The notes: generated from the sequence alone by a model not told the origin. A DNA stretch of 64,000 nucleotides from Vibrio tubiashii ATCC 19109 (GCF_000772105.1 NZ_CP009354.1:2480001-2544000); one strand, 5' to 3'. Counted from the first letter of the stretch, positions 21,425 to 31,672 are shown. Program-made: numbers and translations.

Positions 21425-23311
21425 ATGTTAAGGAAGCGTACCCGGATAAGGGATTACCATGAAGAAGCACGACTTTTTACAAGTCGTGCTATCGTCGCTT
21501 TCATTGGTATTGTGGCATTAGTTGGCGTGTTGATTACTAACCTATACAACATCCAGATAAATCAATACCAAGACTATAAAACTCGCTCTAATGACAACCG
21601 CATTAAAGTTGTGCCTATCGCCCCTAACCGAGGGCTGATCTATGATCGCAACGGCAAGCTACTGGCAGAAAACCGCCCAGTGTTTAGTCTTGAGATCACC
21701 CCAGAGAAAGTTAAGGACATGGACGACACAATCCGTCGTCTACAAGAGATCCTAACCATTACCCCCGAGCAGATAGAACGTTTTAAGCGTGAACGTCGTC
21801 AGACACGTCGCTTTAAATCCGTTCCTATCCTGACTCAGTTGACTCAAGAACAGGCAGCGAAGTTCTCGGTCAATCAGCACAACTTCCCTGGGGTATCGAT
21901 AAATGCCGCCCTTAAGCGTCACTACCCTTATGGTGAAGTACTTACTCATGTGATTGGCTATGTCTCTCGAATCAATGACCGAGACATTCAACGCCTGATC
22001 CGTGAAGAAAAAGAAGCAAACTATCAAGCGACACGTGACATCGGTAAGCTAGGTATTGAACGCTTCTACGAAGACTTACTGCATGGAACAGCTGGCTACC
22101 AAGAAGTTGAAGTAAACAGCCGTGGCCGAGTGATTCGAACGCTTAAGTATGAACCTCCTGTACCAGGCAAAGATATCGTTTTAAACCTCGATATTGATTT
22201 ACAGCTCTATATTCATGAACTGCTTGCCGATCGTCGTGGCAGCGCAATTGTTTTAGATCCTAAAGACAATGGTGTTTTAGCAATGGTATCGAGCCCAAGC
22301 TACGATCCTAATGCGTTTGTACATGGTATTTCGGGTAAGGCCTACAGTGCTCTCTTAAACGACAAAAACCGTCCACTGGTTAACCGCGCGACGCTTGGTA
22401 TTTATCCTCCGGCCTCAACCATCAAACCGTTTATGGCTGTGGCAGCTTTGGAAGAAGGGGTCATCACGCCTTATACAACGCGTAACGACCCTGGTTATTG
22501 GAGAATACCAAACTCAAAAACAAGACCTTTCCGCGACTGGTTACGTTGGGGGCATGGCAAAGTGGATATCGTTAAGTCGATCGAGGAATCTGTCGATACC
22601 TTCTACTATCAAATCGCTTATGACATGGGCATTGACCGTATATCTCGTTGGATGATGATGTTTGGTTTTGGAGACTATACGGGCATTGATATCCACGAAG
22701 AGAGCAAAGCCAATATGCCAACCCGTGAATGGAAAATGGCTCGCCACCGTGTGCCATGGTATCAAGGTGACACTATTCCTGTTGGTATTGGGCAAGGCTA
22801 TTGGACTGCGACACCAATGCAGATAGCCAAAGCGACGTCTGTTTTGGTTAACCGAGGAACGCGCGTTGCACCACACCTTCTCAGGGCGACCATAGTTAAT
22901 GGTGAAAAGTTCGATAAGCACGAACTGTCTACATTAGAAACATATACCTATCCTCCGATTGAAGGCGTGAAAGATCGCTTTTGGGACTTATCCATTGAAG
23001 GCATGCGCTTAGCAAACCATGGCAAAAAAGGAACGGCACGTAGGGCGTTTTACAAAACACCTTATATGAGTGGAGGAAAGTCGGGAACAGCTCAGGTCTT
23101 TGGTCTCGGCGAAGACGAAGAATACAACGCCGATGAAATTGCAGAGCACCTACGCGATCACGCTCTATTTACCGGCTTCGCTCCGATTGAAGACCCAGAG
23201 CTAATCGTCACTATCGTTTTAGAAAATGCCGGCGGTGGTTCTTCTCAAGCTGCTCCTGTAGTGAGAAGAATATTTGATCATGTTCTCGTAGATAATGAAG
23301 AGGCGAAATAA
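21425..23311 (+). CDS. mrdA: Penicillin-binding protein 2 (peptidoglycan transpeptidase)
   Basis: PBP2 cross-links peptidoglycan during side-wall elongation and works with RodA. The 628-residue protein has one N-terminal membrane helix (about 22-45), the dimerisation/allosteric domain, and the transpeptidase domain with the active serine in PPASTIKPF (SxxK), the SVD triad and KSGTAQVFG. The start [14 protein letters not shown] matches the family. It is followed two bases later by mrdB. Confidence 0.98.
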   Translation: MLRKRTRIRDYHEEARLFTSRAIVAFIGIVALVGVLITNLYNIQINQYQDYKTRSNDNRIKVVPIAPNRGLIYDRNGKLLAENRPVFSLEITPEKVKDMDDTIRRLQEILTITPEQIERFKRERRQTRRFKSVPILTQLTQEQAAKFSVNQHNFPGVSINAALKRHYPYGEVLTHVIGYVSRINDRDIQRLIREEKEANYQATRDIGKLGIERFYEDLLHGTAGYQEVEVNSRGRVIRTLKYEPPVPGKDIVLNLDIDLQLYIHELLADRRGSAIVLDPKDNGVLAMVSSPSYDPNAFVHGISGKAYSALLNDKNRPLVNRATLGIYPPASTIKPFMAVAALEEGVITPYTTRNDPGYWRIPNSKTRPFRDWLRWGHGKVDIVKSIEESVDTFYYQIAYDMGIDRISRWMMMFGFGDYTGIDIHEESKANMPTREWKMARHRVPWYQGDTIPVGIGQGYWTATPMQIAKATSVLVNRGTRVAPHLLRATIVNGEKFDKHELSTLETYTYPPIEGVKDRFWDLSIEGMRLANHGKKGTARRAFYKTPYMSGGKSGTAQVFGLGEDEEYNADEIAEHLRDHALFTGFAPIEDPELIVTIVLENAGGGSSQAAPVVRRIFDHVLVDNEEAK

Positions 23312-23313
23312 CC

Positions 23314-24435
23314 ATGGATTTGAACCCAGCAACTGGTCAAAACCGCGCTCTATTTGAACGTTTCCACCTCGATCTCCCTCTGTTACTGGGAATATTGGTG
23401 CTAATGGGCTTTGGCCTTGTCGTTATGTACAGTGCGAGCGGACAGAGTTTAGCCATGATGGACCGACAAGCTATGCGTATGGCGCTTTCACTTGGTGTCA
23501 TGTTAATCCTTGCTCAGATCCCGCCGAGAACCTATGAGGCTCTTGCGCCCCTAATGTTTGTCGGTGGCGTTATTTTGCTACTTGGGGTGCTGTTCTTTGG
23601 TGAAGCCTCCAAAGGGGCACAGCGTTGGCTAAACTTAGGTTTTGTTCGCTTTCAGCCCTCCGAGCTATTAAAGCTCGCGGTGCCATTAATGATTGCGCGC
23701 TACATTGGTAAGCGCCCTCTTCCACCAACTTTCCAGACTCTAGTCATGTCGTTGGTGATGGTGTTCGTCCCTACCATCTTGATTGCGAAGCAGCCAGATT
23801 TAGGTACTTCAATCCTTATTGCCGCATCGGGAATCTTCGTTATTTTCTTAGCGGGTATTAGCTGGAAAATCATCTTTGCTGCAGCTTGTGGATTAGGCGC
23901 TTTCCTCCCTATTCTGTGGTTCTTCTTGATGCGCGAGTATCAGAAAGTTCGCGTGAGGACTCTGTTTAACCCAGAGTCCGATCCTCTGGGCGCGGGTTAC
24001 CATATTATCCAGAGTAAAATCGCTATAGGCTCAGGCGGTATCTCTGGAAAGGGCTGGCTTCAAGGGACGCAATCCCAGTTGGAGTTTCTACCTGAACGCC
24101 ACACCGACTTTATTTTCGCAGTGATAGCAGAAGAATGGGGACTGATTGGTATCCTTATTCTCCTTAGCCTCTACCTATTTATCATTGGACGTGGACTTGT
24201 GCTCGCAAGTAAAGCTCAAACGGCATTTGGTCGTATGATGGCGGGCAGTATCGTTCTCAGCTTCTTCGTCTATGTTTTTGTCAACATCGGCATGGTAAGT
24301 GGCATATTACCCGTGGTAGGTGTCCCACTGCCTCTTATTAGCTATGGCGGTACCTCTATGGTGACCCTCATGGCAGGCTTTGGCATCTTGATGTCGATCC
24401 ATACCCATAGAAAAGCATTCTCTAAGGCAATATAA
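23314..24435 (+). CDS. mrdB: Rod-shape peptidoglycan glycosyltransferase RodA
   Basis: RodA is the SEDS-family polymerase that extends glycan strands of the lateral wall as partner of PBP2. The 373-residue protein has about ten membrane segments and the SEDS signatures [17 protein letters not shown] (catalytic Asp region) and the C-terminal [14 protein letters not shown]. Its stop TAA directly abuts the ATG of rlpA, so the three genes probably form one transcript. Confidence 0.98.
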   Translation: MDLNPATGQNRALFERFHLDLPLLLGILVLMGFGLVVMYSASGQSLAMMDRQAMRMALSLGVMLILAQIPPRTYEALAPLMFVGGVILLLGVLFFGEASKGAQRWLNLGFVRFQPSELLKLAVPLMIARYIGKRPLPPTFQTLVMSLVMVFVPTILIAKQPDLGTSILIAASGIFVIFLAGISWKIIFAAACGLGAFLPILWFFLMREYQKVRVRTLFNPESDPLGAGYHIIQSKIAIGSGGISGKGWLQGTQSQLEFLPERHTDFIFAVIAEEWGLIGILILLSLYLFIIGRGLVLASKAQTAFGRMMAGSIVLSFFVYVFVNIGMVSGILPVVGVPLPLISYGGTSMVTLMAGFGILMSIHTHRKAFSKAI

Positions 24436-25218
24436 ATGATAAACAAGCAATTATTGCTCACAGCAGCAGCCACCAGCTTCATTTTGGCTGGCTGCTCTTC
24501 AGCGCCGTCAAAGCGCTACACCATTGACGACGACATTGCCCCTGATGCACCAATCAGTGTTGAGCATATTGAAGATGCCACACCTATGTATGAATCATAC
24601 AGCCTTGGGGGGAACAGTAATTACACCCTAAGAGGTAAAGATTACACCATCATAAAAGAGCCAAAAGGCTTTCAACAACAAGGTATCGCCTCTTGGTATG
24701 GCAAGAAATTCCACGGCCATTTAACCTCTAACGGTGAAATCTATGATATGTACTCAATGTCGGCTGCGCATAAAGAGTTGCCGATTCCGAGCTACGTCAA
24801 AGTCACCAACAAGGATAACGGCAAAACTGCCATTGTCCGAGTCAATGACCGCGGTCCTTTTCATGAAGGGCGAATCATTGACCTTAGCTACGCGGCGGCG
24901 CTAAAACTCGATGTCATTCGCACCGGCACCGCCAACGTTGCCATTGAAGTGATAACTGTCGACAGACCGACCCAAGCACACAAACAAGAGGCCTTACCAA
25001 AGTTTGTCGTTCAGGTAGCTTCATCACAACATCAAGACCGAGTTGAAACTTTAGCGCAAGATTTGAGTCAAAAGCTTTCGGTTAAGAGTTATGTCAGTTC
25101 TGGCGACAAGCTTCACCGAGTGTTTTTAGGCCCATTTAGCGACTATATGCATAGCCAAAAAGCACTTGAGCAAGTGAAAGACTTGGGTTACACCAGTGCT
25201 TTCATAAAATCCCACTAG
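24436..25218 (+). CDS. rlpA: Septal-ring lytic transglycosylase lipoprotein RlpA
   Basis: RlpA is a septal outer-membrane lipoprotein that in some species cleaves glycan strands lacking stem peptides. The 260-residue precursor has lipobox ILAGCSSAP (Cys near residue 19). It has the double-psi beta-barrel with GIASWYGKKFHGHLTSNGE and VRVNDRGPFHEGRIIDLS (about 75-170), and a C-terminal SPOR domain (about 185-258) that binds denuded glycan. It starts immediately after mrdB with no gap. Confidence 0.95.
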   Translation: MINKQLLLTAAATSFILAGCSSAPSKRYTIDDDIAPDAPISVEHIEDATPMYESYSLGGNSNYTLRGKDYTIIKEPKGFQQQGIASWYGKKFHGHLTSNGEIYDMYSMSAAHKELPIPSYVKVTNKDNGKTAIVRVNDRGPFHEGRIIDLSYAAALKLDVIRTGTANVAIEVITVDRPTQAHKQEALPKFVVQVASSQHQDRVETLAQDLSQKLSVKSYVSSGDKLHRVFLGPFSDYMHSQKALEQVKDLGYTSAFIKSH

Positions 25219-25220
25219 TC

Positions 25221-25258
25221 CTCAATCCAGTGTATCCAAACACCTACACTGGCTTGAG
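25221..25258 (+). other. Hairpin between rlpA and dacA
   Basis: CTCAA-CCAGTGTA and TACACTGG-TTGAG form a long stem with one mismatch. No T run follows. It may be a weak terminator or a processing site; the dacA promoter probably lies just after it. Confidence 0.5.
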
Positions 25259-25308
25259 AGATTGATTCTGTTAAGATATGGACAGTAAACGATAATTCTG
25301 TAGTCAAT

Positions 25309-26487
25309 ATGAAAAAAACAACGCTAATTAAATCAGCTTTTGCGTCTTCTATTGCGCTTTCTGCAACTTTCGCATCTTCTGCATTCGCATCACCAATTGT
25401 GGTTCCTGACGCACCTCAAATCGCAGCTAAAGGCTACGTATTGATGGATTACCATTCAGGTAAAGTACTTGCTGAAAAAGAGATGAACACTAAGTTATCT
25501 CCAGCAAGCTTGACTAAGATGATGACCAGTTATGTCATCGGCCAAGAATTAGAGCGTGGCAACATCTCACTTCAAGATGATGTCACTATCAGTAAAAATG
25601 CTTGGGCGAAAAACTTCCCTGACTCTTCAAAGATGTTTATCGAAGTCGGTACTACGGTAAAAGTAGAAGACCTAAACCGCGGTATCATTGTTCAGTCTGG
25701 TAATGATGCTTGTGTTGCCATGGCAGAGCACATCGCTGGTTCAGAAGACGCATTTGTCGATCTTATGAACGCTTGGGCTGACACTATCGGCATGAAAGAC
25801 ACGCACTTTGCTAACGTGCATGGTCTAGATAACCCGAACCTATACTCAACGCCTTACGATATGGCTTTACTGGGTAGCGCACTGATCCGTGACGTGCCAG
25901 ACGAGTACCGTATCTACTCCGACAAAAAGTTCACTTACAACGGCATCACCCAATACAACCGTAACGGTCTGCTTTGGGATAAGAGCATGAACGTTGACGG
26001 TATCAAAACTGGACACACGAGCAACGCAGGTTACAGCCTAGTTAGCTCTGCGACAGAAGGCAAAATGCGCCTAGTTGCGGTAGTTATGGGAACTAAAAAT
26101 GCGAATGCGCGTAAATCTGAAAGCAAAAAGCTTCTGAGCTACGGTTTCCGCTTCTTCGAAACCGTTGCTCCTCACAAAGCCGGTGAAACCTTCGTTGAAG
26201 AAAAGATCTGGATGGGTAACAAAGATACGGTGGCGCTAGGTCTTGACCAAGATACCTATGTAACCCTACCTCGCGGCCAAGCGAAAAACCTTAAGGCAAG
26301 CTTCATCCTTGAAAAAGAGCTAGAAGCCCCAATTATGAAAGGTGACGTAGTTGGTAAGCTATACTATCAACTAGAAGGTGAAGATATTGCAGAGTACCCA
26401 CTTCTTGCTCTAGAGGATGTGGAAGAAGGTAGCCTATTCAGCCGCCTATGGGATTACATTGTAATGCTGTTCAAAAGCTTCTTGTAA
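25309..26487 (+). CDS. dacA: D-alanyl-D-alanine carboxypeptidase (PBP5)
   Basis: PBP5 trims the terminal D-Ala from peptidoglycan pentapeptides and so limits cross-linking. The 392-residue precursor has a signal peptide ending near ASSAFA-SPIV. Its active-site motifs are S67-L-T-K70 in PASLTKMMT, SGN in VQSGNDAC and KTG in IKTGHTSNAGY. A C-terminal beta domain and an amphipathic anchor (RLWDYIVMLFKSFL) complete the family layout. It follows rlpA as in E. coli. Confidence 0.97.
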   Translation: MKKTTLIKSAFASSIALSATFASSAFASPIVVPDAPQIAAKGYVLMDYHSGKVLAEKEMNTKLSPASLTKMMTSYVIGQELERGNISLQDDVTISKNAWAKNFPDSSKMFIEVGTTVKVEDLNRGIIVQSGNDACVAMAEHIAGSEDAFVDLMNAWADTIGMKDTHFANVHGLDNPNLYSTPYDMALLGSALIRDVPDEYRIYSDKKFTYNGITQYNRNGLLWDKSMNVDGIKTGHTSNAGYSLVSSATEGKMRLVAVVMGTKNANARKSESKKLLSYGFRFFETVAPHKAGETFVEEKIWMGNKDTVALGLDQDTYVTLPRGQAKNLKASFILEKELEAPIMKGDVVGKLYYQLEGEDIAEYPLLALEDVEEGSLFSRLWDYIVMLFKSFL

Positions 26488-26505
26488 TTCGAGTACTTAG
26501 CTTTG

Positions 26506-26530
26506 AAAAGCCGCCTAGTGCGGCTTTTTT
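26506..26530 (+). terminator. Terminator after dacA
   Basis: AAAAGCCGC and GCGGCTTTT with a five-base loop and trailing Ts, 18 nt after the dacA stop. Confidence 0.93.
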
Positions 26531-26635
26531 GTTTTTCACGCTTTCGACATAGCGCAGAGGGTATCTTGAGTTCATCCTCGATAGACAGTACTATTCCGCG
26601 CTGCTAACAACGACTTCCCAACTTGGAGTTTCAAA

Positions 26636-26914
26636 ATGCTGAACATTAATTCAGATGCAAAACTGAAAGACCTGCTTGAGTTCCCTTGTTCGTTTACCTA
26701 CAAGGTAATGGGCTATGCTAAGCCTGAGCTTCCTGAAAAGGTTCTTGAAGTCATCCAACGCCATGCTCCAGGTGATTACAGCCCAACCGTAAAGCCAAGT
26801 GCTAAGGGCAATTACCACTCAGTATCTGTCAATATCACCGCAACTTCTATCGAGCAAGTTGAAACGCTTTACAAAGAGCTCGGTGAGATCGACATTGTAC
26901 GCATGGTGCTATAA
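26636..26914 (+). CDS. ybeD: YbeD family protein (DUF493)
   Basis: A 92-residue ACT-like, probably regulatory protein conserved between dacA and lipB. It opens with [20 protein letters not shown] and contains [20 protein letters not shown] and [19 protein letters not shown], typical of DUF493. Its function is not established; a link to lipoate metabolism is suggested only by position. Confidence 0.94.
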   Translation: MLNINSDAKLKDLLEFPCSFTYKVMGYAKPELPEKVLEVIQRHAPGDYSPTVKPSAKGNYHSVSVNITATSIEQVETLYKELGEIDIVRMVL

Positions 26915-26942
26915 AAAATTTGAGTTAATTCAATTTTTTTTG

Positions 26943-26968
26943 AAGGCAGCGAAAGCTGCTTTCTTTTT
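26943..26968 (+). terminator. Terminator after ybeD
   Basis: AAGGCAGC and GCTGCTTT with a GAAA tetraloop, then CTTTTT. Confidence 0.85.
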
Positions 26969-27092
26969 AGATATCAAACAGATAATTATCCTGCAAAAAG
27001 TCTAGGGTTAAAAATGTGTTACTGGTATATAGTCCCTTGACCAGAAGCAGTTTATAATCCGTTAACTTTATTAACCGACGATGGAAAGCGGA

Positions 27093-27761
27093 ATGCAAAA
27101 CCAGCTTGTTGTGAAACATCTAGGAAGACAAGATTACAAGCCAATTTGGCAAGCAATGCATGACTTCACAGATAACCGGACAGAAGACACCGCTGACGAG
27201 GTGTGGCTTGTTGAGCACAATCCAGTCTTCACACAAGGGCAAGCAGGCAAAGCGGAACACCTACTTAATACAGGTGATATCCCCGTTGTTCAGAGCGATC
27301 GTGGTGGCCAAGTCACCTACCACGGGCCAGGTCAGCTTGTTGCGTACTTTCTGATTAACCTTCGTCGTAAAAAAATGGGAGTACGAGATCTTGTTACTCA
27401 TATTGAGAATCTCGTAATTAATACCCTAAAAGCATACAATATCGACTCAGCTGCACGCCCTGATGCACCAGGTGTCTATGTAGATGGGAAGAAAATCTGT
27501 TCCTTAGGATTACGAATCCGTAAAGGTTGTTCGTTCCACGGCTTAGCACTAAATGTGAATATGGATCTTACGCCATTTCTACGTATCAACCCTTGTGGTT
27601 ACGCTGGAATGGAAATGGTTCAAGTCAGCCAACTTGGCGGACCTGACGACATGACTCAAGTAGAGACAAAACTAGTCGAAGAACTGGTTGATTTACTTAA
27701 CTATGAACAGGTTAGTGTCGACACACAAGCAGGCCACAAGACCAACAATAACGAGAAGTAA
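27093..27761 (+). CDS. lipB: Octanoyl-(ACP) protein transferase LipB
   Basis: LipB moves octanoate from acyl carrier protein onto lipoyl domains, the first step of lipoate synthesis. I chose ATG at 27093, where the protein aligns with E. coli LipB ([20 protein letters not shown]); GGAAAG lies four bases upstream. The ATG at 27081 would add MESG. The active-site cysteine is in [10 protein letters not shown] and the lysine in [10 protein letters not shown]. It ends seven bases before lipA. Confidence 0.95.
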   Translation: MQNQLVVKHLGRQDYKPIWQAMHDFTDNRTEDTADEVWLVEHNPVFTQGQAGKAEHLLNTGDIPVVQSDRGGQVTYHGPGQLVAYFLINLRRKKMGVRDLVTHIENLVINTLKAYNIDSAARPDAPGVYVDGKKICSLGLRIRKGCSFHGLALNVNMDLTPFLRINPCGYAGMEMVQVSQLGGPDDMTQVETKLVEELVDLLNYEQVSVDTQAGHKTNNNEK

Positions 27762-27768
27762 GAGAAGC

Positions 27769-28734
27769 ATGAGTAAACCAATCCAAATGGAAAAAGGCGT
27801 TAAGTACCGCGACGCTGATAAAATGGCACTGATTCCAGTAAAGAACATGCCTACAGAGCAAAAAGAAGTTCTTCGTAAACCAGACTGGATGAAGATCAAG
27901 CTACCTGCGGACAGCCAGCGCATTCAAGATATAAAATCGGCAATGCGTAAAAACAACTTACACTCCGTTTGTGAAGAAGCTTCATGCCCTAACCTTGCAG
28001 AATGTTTTAACCACGGTACTGCAACCTTTATGATTTTGGGTGCAATTTGTACCCGTCGTTGCCCATTCTGCGACGTTGCTCATGGACGTCCACTGACTCC
28101 TGAAGCAGACGAGCCGAAGAAACTGGCTAAAACTATTCAAGACATGAAACTGAAGTACGTGGTTATTACTTCCGTTGACCGTGACGATCTTCGTGATGGT
28201 GGTGCACAGCATTTTGCCGACTGTAACCGTGAAATCCGCGAACTAAATCCGAACATTAAGATTGAAACACTTGTACCAGACTTCCGTGGTCGTATGGACG
28301 TGGCTCTTGAGCTGCTAAAAGACAATCCGCCGGATGTTTTCAACCACAACTTAGAGACAGCACCTCGCCTGTATCGTAAAGCTCGCCCTGGCGCGAACTA
28401 CAAGTGGTCATTGCAGCTGCTACAAAAATTCAAAGAGCAGCACCCAAACATTCCGACTAAGTCAGGCATTATGATGGGCTTAGGTGAAACAAAAGAAGAG
28501 ATCGTCGAAGTATTGAAAGATCTTCGTGCTCACGGTGTCACCATGCTGACGTTAGGCCAATACCTAGCACCTAGCCGTCATCACCTACCGGTTGAACGTT
28601 ACGTTCCACCGTCAGAGTTTGATGAGCTAAAAGAAATCGCTCTAGAGCTTGGCTTTACTCACGCAGCTTGTGGTCCATTTGTACGTTCTTCGTACCATGC
28701 TGACTTACAAGCTCAAGGCGTAGAAGTAAGCTAA
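27769..28734 (+). CDS. lipA: Lipoyl synthase LipA
   Basis: LipA is a radical-SAM enzyme that inserts two sulfurs into protein-bound octanoate. The start at 27769 gives 321 residues, the E. coli length. It has the auxiliary cluster motif C-x4-C-x5-C in [12 protein letters not shown], the radical-SAM motif CTRRCPFC, and the C-terminal RSSYHAD whose serine ligates the auxiliary cluster. A longer upstream frame overlaps lipB and lacks support. Confidence 0.98.
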   Translation: MSKPIQMEKGVKYRDADKMALIPVKNMPTEQKEVLRKPDWMKIKLPADSQRIQDIKSAMRKNNLHSVCEEASCPNLAECFNHGTATFMILGAICTRRCPFCDVAHGRPLTPEADEPKKLAKTIQDMKLKYVVITSVDRDDLRDGGAQHFADCNREIRELNPNIKIETLVPDFRGRMDVALELLKDNPPDVFNHNLETAPRLYRKARPGANYKWSLQLLQKFKEQHPNIPTKSGIMMGLGETKEEIVEVLKDLRAHGVTMLTLGQYLAPSRHHLPVERYVPPSEFDELKEIALELGFTHAACGPFVRSSYHADLQAQGVEVS

Positions 28735-28758
28735 ATTACAGTAAGACAATCACTTATC

Positions 28759-28793
28759 TATGCCTCTCGTTTTTGAACGTGAGGCATATTTTA
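28759..28793 (+). terminator. Terminator after lipA
   Basis: TATGCCTC pairs with GAGGCATA, with a second inner CGTT/AACG stem, and ATTTTATTTG follows. Confidence 0.75.
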
Positions 28794-28875
28794 TTTGTAG
28801 CGATTTTACTCACCCGCCACAATCCACTACCATATCAAGTATTGAAACAACTTTGATACTAGAACGAAACTCTAG

Positions 28876-28900
28876 GTTTGATATAATACCTAAATCAAAC
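28876..28900 (+). promoter_or_regulatory. Inverted repeat over a TATAAT box, upstream of the small lipoprotein
   Basis: GTTTGAT (28876-28882) and ATCAAAC (28894-28900) are a perfect 7-bp inverted pair around an 11-bp centre. A consensus TATAAT lies at 28882-28887, so a protein bound here would cover the -10 box. The -35 is poorly matched (TAGAAC at 28860), consistent with regulation. The regulator is unknown. Confidence 0.45.
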
Positions 28901-28976
28901 TTTATTCATACCAATAACGTTATGTTCAGATAAATGATGGGATTGGCTTTAAATACTCGAAATATTGGATAGACGC

Positions 28977-29303
28977 ATGAAAAACATTTTTGCTGCCGCT
29001 GTTGTGGCTATTACTCTTGCAGGTTGTGCATCTGAACCCACTCAGCAAGACAACTACATGGACGCTTCTTTCGAACTTTGCAACACAGAAGTAAAGACTT
29101 ACTCAGTCAGTGACGATGGTCGTGTACGCATTGTATGTGCTGATGGCTCTAAGTTTACTCTTCGCACTGAAGCAACTCTAGACACCATGCGTGATATCAA
29201 CGCAGACTACTGTAGTGGTGAAGGTCTATCTAAGTTCAACGAAAGCACTAAGTACTACCAATTCCGTTGTAAATCTGGTGAGACAATCAGCGTAAACAAA
29301 TAA
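28977..29303 (+). CDS. Small two-repeat Cys-Gly lipoprotein, function unknown
   Basis: A 108-residue predicted lipoprotein starting MKNIFAAAVVAITLAGC, with the lipidated Cys near residue 17. I chose the ATG at 28977 over an upstream in-frame TTG because it begins a clean signal peptide. The mature part has four cysteines in two copies of C-x18-C-x2-G: CNTEV...RIVCADG and CSGEG...QFRCKSG. Each copy is followed by a short beta-like stretch (SKFTLR, ETISVN). This implies an internal duplication with two disulfides. The C-x2-G-x3-hydrophobic end resembles the first strand of MliC-type lysozyme inhibitors (compare YQCSGGETFKL at 41.8-42.1 kb), but homology is unproven. Confidence 0.85.
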   Translation: MKNIFAAAVVAITLAGCASEPTQQDNYMDASFELCNTEVKTYSVSDDGRVRIVCADGSKFTLRTEATLDTMRDINADYCSGEGLSKFNESTKYYQFRCKSGETISVNK

Positions 29304-29319
29304 GCTGAACTAAGATTTG

Positions 29320-29347
29320 AAACGGCAGCCCAAAAGGCTGCCGTTTT
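29320..29347 (+). terminator. Terminator after the small lipoprotein gene
   Basis: AAACGGCAGCC and GGCTGCCGTTT with a CAAAA loop and a T run. Confidence 0.93.
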
Positions 29348-29381
29348 TGTTTTATACCTATCTAAAAACAGGTGCTAAGAC

Positions 29382-29400
29382 ATTGATTCTGGTTGGTATT
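29382..29400. repeat. Solo end of the foldback element seen at 37193-37355
   Basis: TTGATTCTGGTTGGTATTG matches the right end of the 37.2-kb element (TTTATTCTGGTTGGTATTA) at 17 of 19 positions. No matching body lies beside it. A shorter left-end match, ATACCAAT, occurs at 28908. Confidence 0.5.
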
Positions 29401-29410
29401 GGAGACATAA

Positions 29411-29439
29411 AAAAACACCTCCAAGCTGGAGGTGTTTTT
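29411..29439 (-). terminator. Terminator after glyA
   Basis: AAAAACACCTCC and GGAGGTGTTTTT with a five-base loop, symmetrical enough to work in both directions, 19 nt past the glyA stop. Confidence 0.93.
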
Positions 29440-29457
29440 GATTAAGCAGAAACCTGA

Positions 29458-30708
29458 TTAAGCGTAAACTGGTAGACGCTTACAAATTTCAAGAACCTTA
29501 GCTTTAGTCGCTTCGATAACTTCTTCGTTGCCGATGTTGTCTAGAACGTCACACATCCAGTTCGCTAGATCTTTTGCATCGTCTTCAGTGAAACCACGGC
29601 GAGTGATTGCTGGAGAACCTACACGGATACCAGAAGTAACGAATGGGCTACGTGGGTCGTTTGGTACTGAGTTTTTGTTTACTGTGATGTTTGCTGCACC
29701 TAGTGCTGCATCTGCATCTTTACCTGTAATGTCTTTGTCGATCAGATCAACTAGGAACAGGTGATTCTCTGTACCGTTAGAAACAATTTTGTAACCGCGC
29801 TCTTGGAACTGAGCAACCATCGCTTTCGCATTCTTAACAACGCGTGCTTGGTACTCTTTGAACTCTGGCTCCATTGCTTCTTTAAATGCAACCGCTTTAC
29901 CCGCGATAACGTGCATTAGAGGGCCACCTTGACCACCAGGGAATACAGCAGAGTTCAGTTTCTTGTACATCTCTTCGCCAGCGTTAGACAGGATTAGACC
30001 ACCACGTGGACCTGCTAGCGTTTTGTGCGTCGTTGTTGTCACAACGTGAGCGTGTGGCACTGGCGTTGGGTATACACCTGCAGCAATGAGACCTGCTACG
30101 TGAGCCATATCAACAAACAACCAGGCACCCGCTTTATCTGCGATTTCACGCATGCGAGCCCAATCTACGATTTGAGAGTAAGCTGAGAAACCACCGATAA
30201 TCATCTTAGGCTTGTGCTCAAGAGCCAGTTGCTCCATTTCGTCGTAGTTGATTTGACCCGCTTCGTCGATACCGTAAGGAATAACGTTGTAGTGCTTACC
30301 AGAGAAGTTTACTGGTGAACCGTGAGTCAGGTGACCACCGTGCGCTAGGCTCATACCTAAAACGGTATCGCCTGGGTTTAGAAGTGCCATGTAAACAGCA
30401 CTGTTTGCTTGAGAACCAGAGTGTGGCTGTACGTTTGCATACTCACAACCGAAAAGCTCACATGCACGGTCAATAGCAAGAGCTTCTGCTTTATCTACGT
30501 ACTCACAACCACCGTAGTAACGCTTGCCTGGGTAACCTTCAGCGTATTTGTTAGTTAGCTGAGAACCTTGAGCTTCCATTACACGTGGGCTTGTGTAGTT
30601 TTCAGAAGCGATTAGTTCAATGTGTTCTTCCTGGCGAAGAGTTTCTTCTTGGATTGCTGCGAACAGTTCCGCATCGTAATCTGCGATGTTCATATCACGC
30701 TTTAGCAT
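29458..30708 (-). CDS. glyA: Serine hydroxymethyltransferase
   Basis: GlyA interconverts serine and glycine and loads one-carbon units onto tetrahydrofolate. The start at 30708 ([16 protein letters not shown]) has CAGGAG upstream and gives 416 residues; the frame extends further upstream but without support. The PLP lysine is in [14 protein letters not shown], and [13 protein letters not shown] and YPGKRYYGG are present. A PurR-type operator and promoter lie upstream, as for E. coli glyA. Confidence 0.98.
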   Translation of the reverse strand: MLKRDMNIADYDAELFAAIQEETLRQEEHIELIASENYTSPRVMEAQGSQLTNKYAEGYPGKRYYGGCEYVDKAEALAIDRACELFGCEYANVQPHSGSQANSAVYMALLNPGDTVLGMSLAHGGHLTHGSPVNFSGKHYNVIPYGIDEAGQINYDEMEQLALEHKPKMIIGGFSAYSQIVDWARMREIADKAGAWLFVDMAHVAGLIAAGVYPTPVPHAHVVTTTTHKTLAGPRGGLILSNAGEEMYKKLNSAVFPGGQGGPLMHVIAGKAVAFKEAMEPEFKEYQARVVKNAKAMVAQFQERGYKIVSNGTENHLFLVDLIDKDITGKDADAALGAANITVNKNSVPNDPRSPFVTSGIRVGSPAITRRGFTEDDAKDLANWMCDVLDNIGNEEVIEATKAKVLEICKRLPVYA

Positions 30709-30785
30709 CTGTATCTCCTGACTCAGATTAAGACTTAAAGTTTTAAAAAACTGATTTATGACCTCAATACCGACGTTTTTACCTG

Positions 30786-30801
30786 ACGCAAACGTTTGCA
30801 T
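30786..30801. promoter_or_regulatory. PurR operator of glyA
   Basis: ACGCAAACGTTTGCAT matches the E. coli PurR consensus ACGCAAACGTTTGCGT at 15 of 16 bases. It sits about 80 bp upstream of the glyA ATG and just downstream of the predicted start site. PurR repression of glyA is established in E. coli; here it is inferred from the site. Confidence 0.88.
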
Positions 30802-30817
30802 TAAGCTAATGACGCGC

Positions 30818-30845
30818 ATTCTACATAATTTGATCTAGGTCATAA
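30818..30845 (-). promoter_or_regulatory. Predicted glyA promoter
   Basis: On the minus strand TTATGA and TAGAAT are separated by 16 bp. The PurR box lies about 10-25 bp past the predicted start. Confidence 0.55.
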
Positions 30846-31035
30846 AGAGAAAATTGAAATTTTTCTCATGCAGTTTTTTCATAATGCTTTACAAGGAATG
30901 TCATATTGAACATTTCTCCAAATGATGACTTAGAAAAGTGTCAATTTTATCCTTTACACTCCGTAAAACGATAATTACATAGGTTTACCTTAATTTTCCC
31001 TCTCAAGCTACCGAAATCCTCATTTTTTAAATAGT

Positions 31036-31671
31036 ATGCACGCCAATATTCAGCAGTTAAATTTTAAATTGATGGAAAAACACTCAAGAAGAGAAGACTG
31101 GATCGCAATTTTGACCGGGACTTTTCTGGTTGCCCAAGGGGTTTTCTTTTTACAATCAGCGTCATTGCTCACTGGCGGCACTACCGGACTGGCACTGTTA
31201 GCTAGCCAATTTGTTTCGTTCTCTTTTGGTACTCTCTACTTTATTGCCAATTGCCCTTTTTACCTTTTGGCATGGAAACGATTCGGTTCGCGCTTTGCTT
31301 TTAATAGTGCGATTTCTGGCGCCTTGGTCTCTGTATTTGCCGATCACCTCTATTTAGTGATTAGCTTAGATACCATCAACGAAGTCTACTGTGCGGTCGC
31401 CGGTGGTCTTTTGATGGGATTGGGGATGTTGATTCTCTTCCGTCATCGCTCTAGTTTGGGCGGCTTCAATGTACTTTGCTTATTTATCCAAGATAAATTC
31501 GGCATTTCGGTTGGAAAATCTCAGCTAGCTATCGATTTTACTATTTTAGTCGCATCGTTTTTCTTCGTGTCACCGCAAATCATCGTGCTTTCAATCATTG
31601 GTGCCATTGCGTTAAACCTAGTGTTGGCTATGAACCACAAACCAACGCGTTATAGTGTGAATTACGGTTAG
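31036..31671 (+). CDS. YitT family membrane protein
   Basis: A 211-residue integral membrane protein of the YitT/DUF161 family, whose substrate is unknown. Hydrophobic segments lie at about residues 25-45, 50-75, 90-110, 120-145 and 165-200. The family glycine-rich segment LLTGGTTGLALLAS and the HRSSLGGFNVL motif are intact. The first ATG has little ribosome site; MEKHSRRED at 31072 is a plausible alternative start. An 8-bp repeat tract begins just after the stop codon. Confidence 0.85.
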   Translation: MHANIQQLNFKLMEKHSRREDWIAILTGTFLVAQGVFFLQSASLLTGGTTGLALLASQFVSFSFGTLYFIANCPFYLLAWKRFGSRFAFNSAISGALVSVFADHLYLVISLDTINEVYCAVAGGLLMGLGMLILFRHRSSLGGFNVLCLFIQDKFGISVGKSQLAIDFTILVASFFFVSPQIIVLSIIGAIALNLVLAMNHKPTRYSVNYG

Positions 31672-31672
31672 A

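Noticed and set aside
27688..27768. Upstream extension of lipA into lipB
   Set aside because: The extra residues do not match LipA, and the ATG at 27769 gives the family length of 321 residues.
30850..30930. Possible MetR sites upstream of glyA (TGAA...TTC patterns)
   Set aside because: The matches to TGAA-N5-TTCA are poor and the region is AT-rich.
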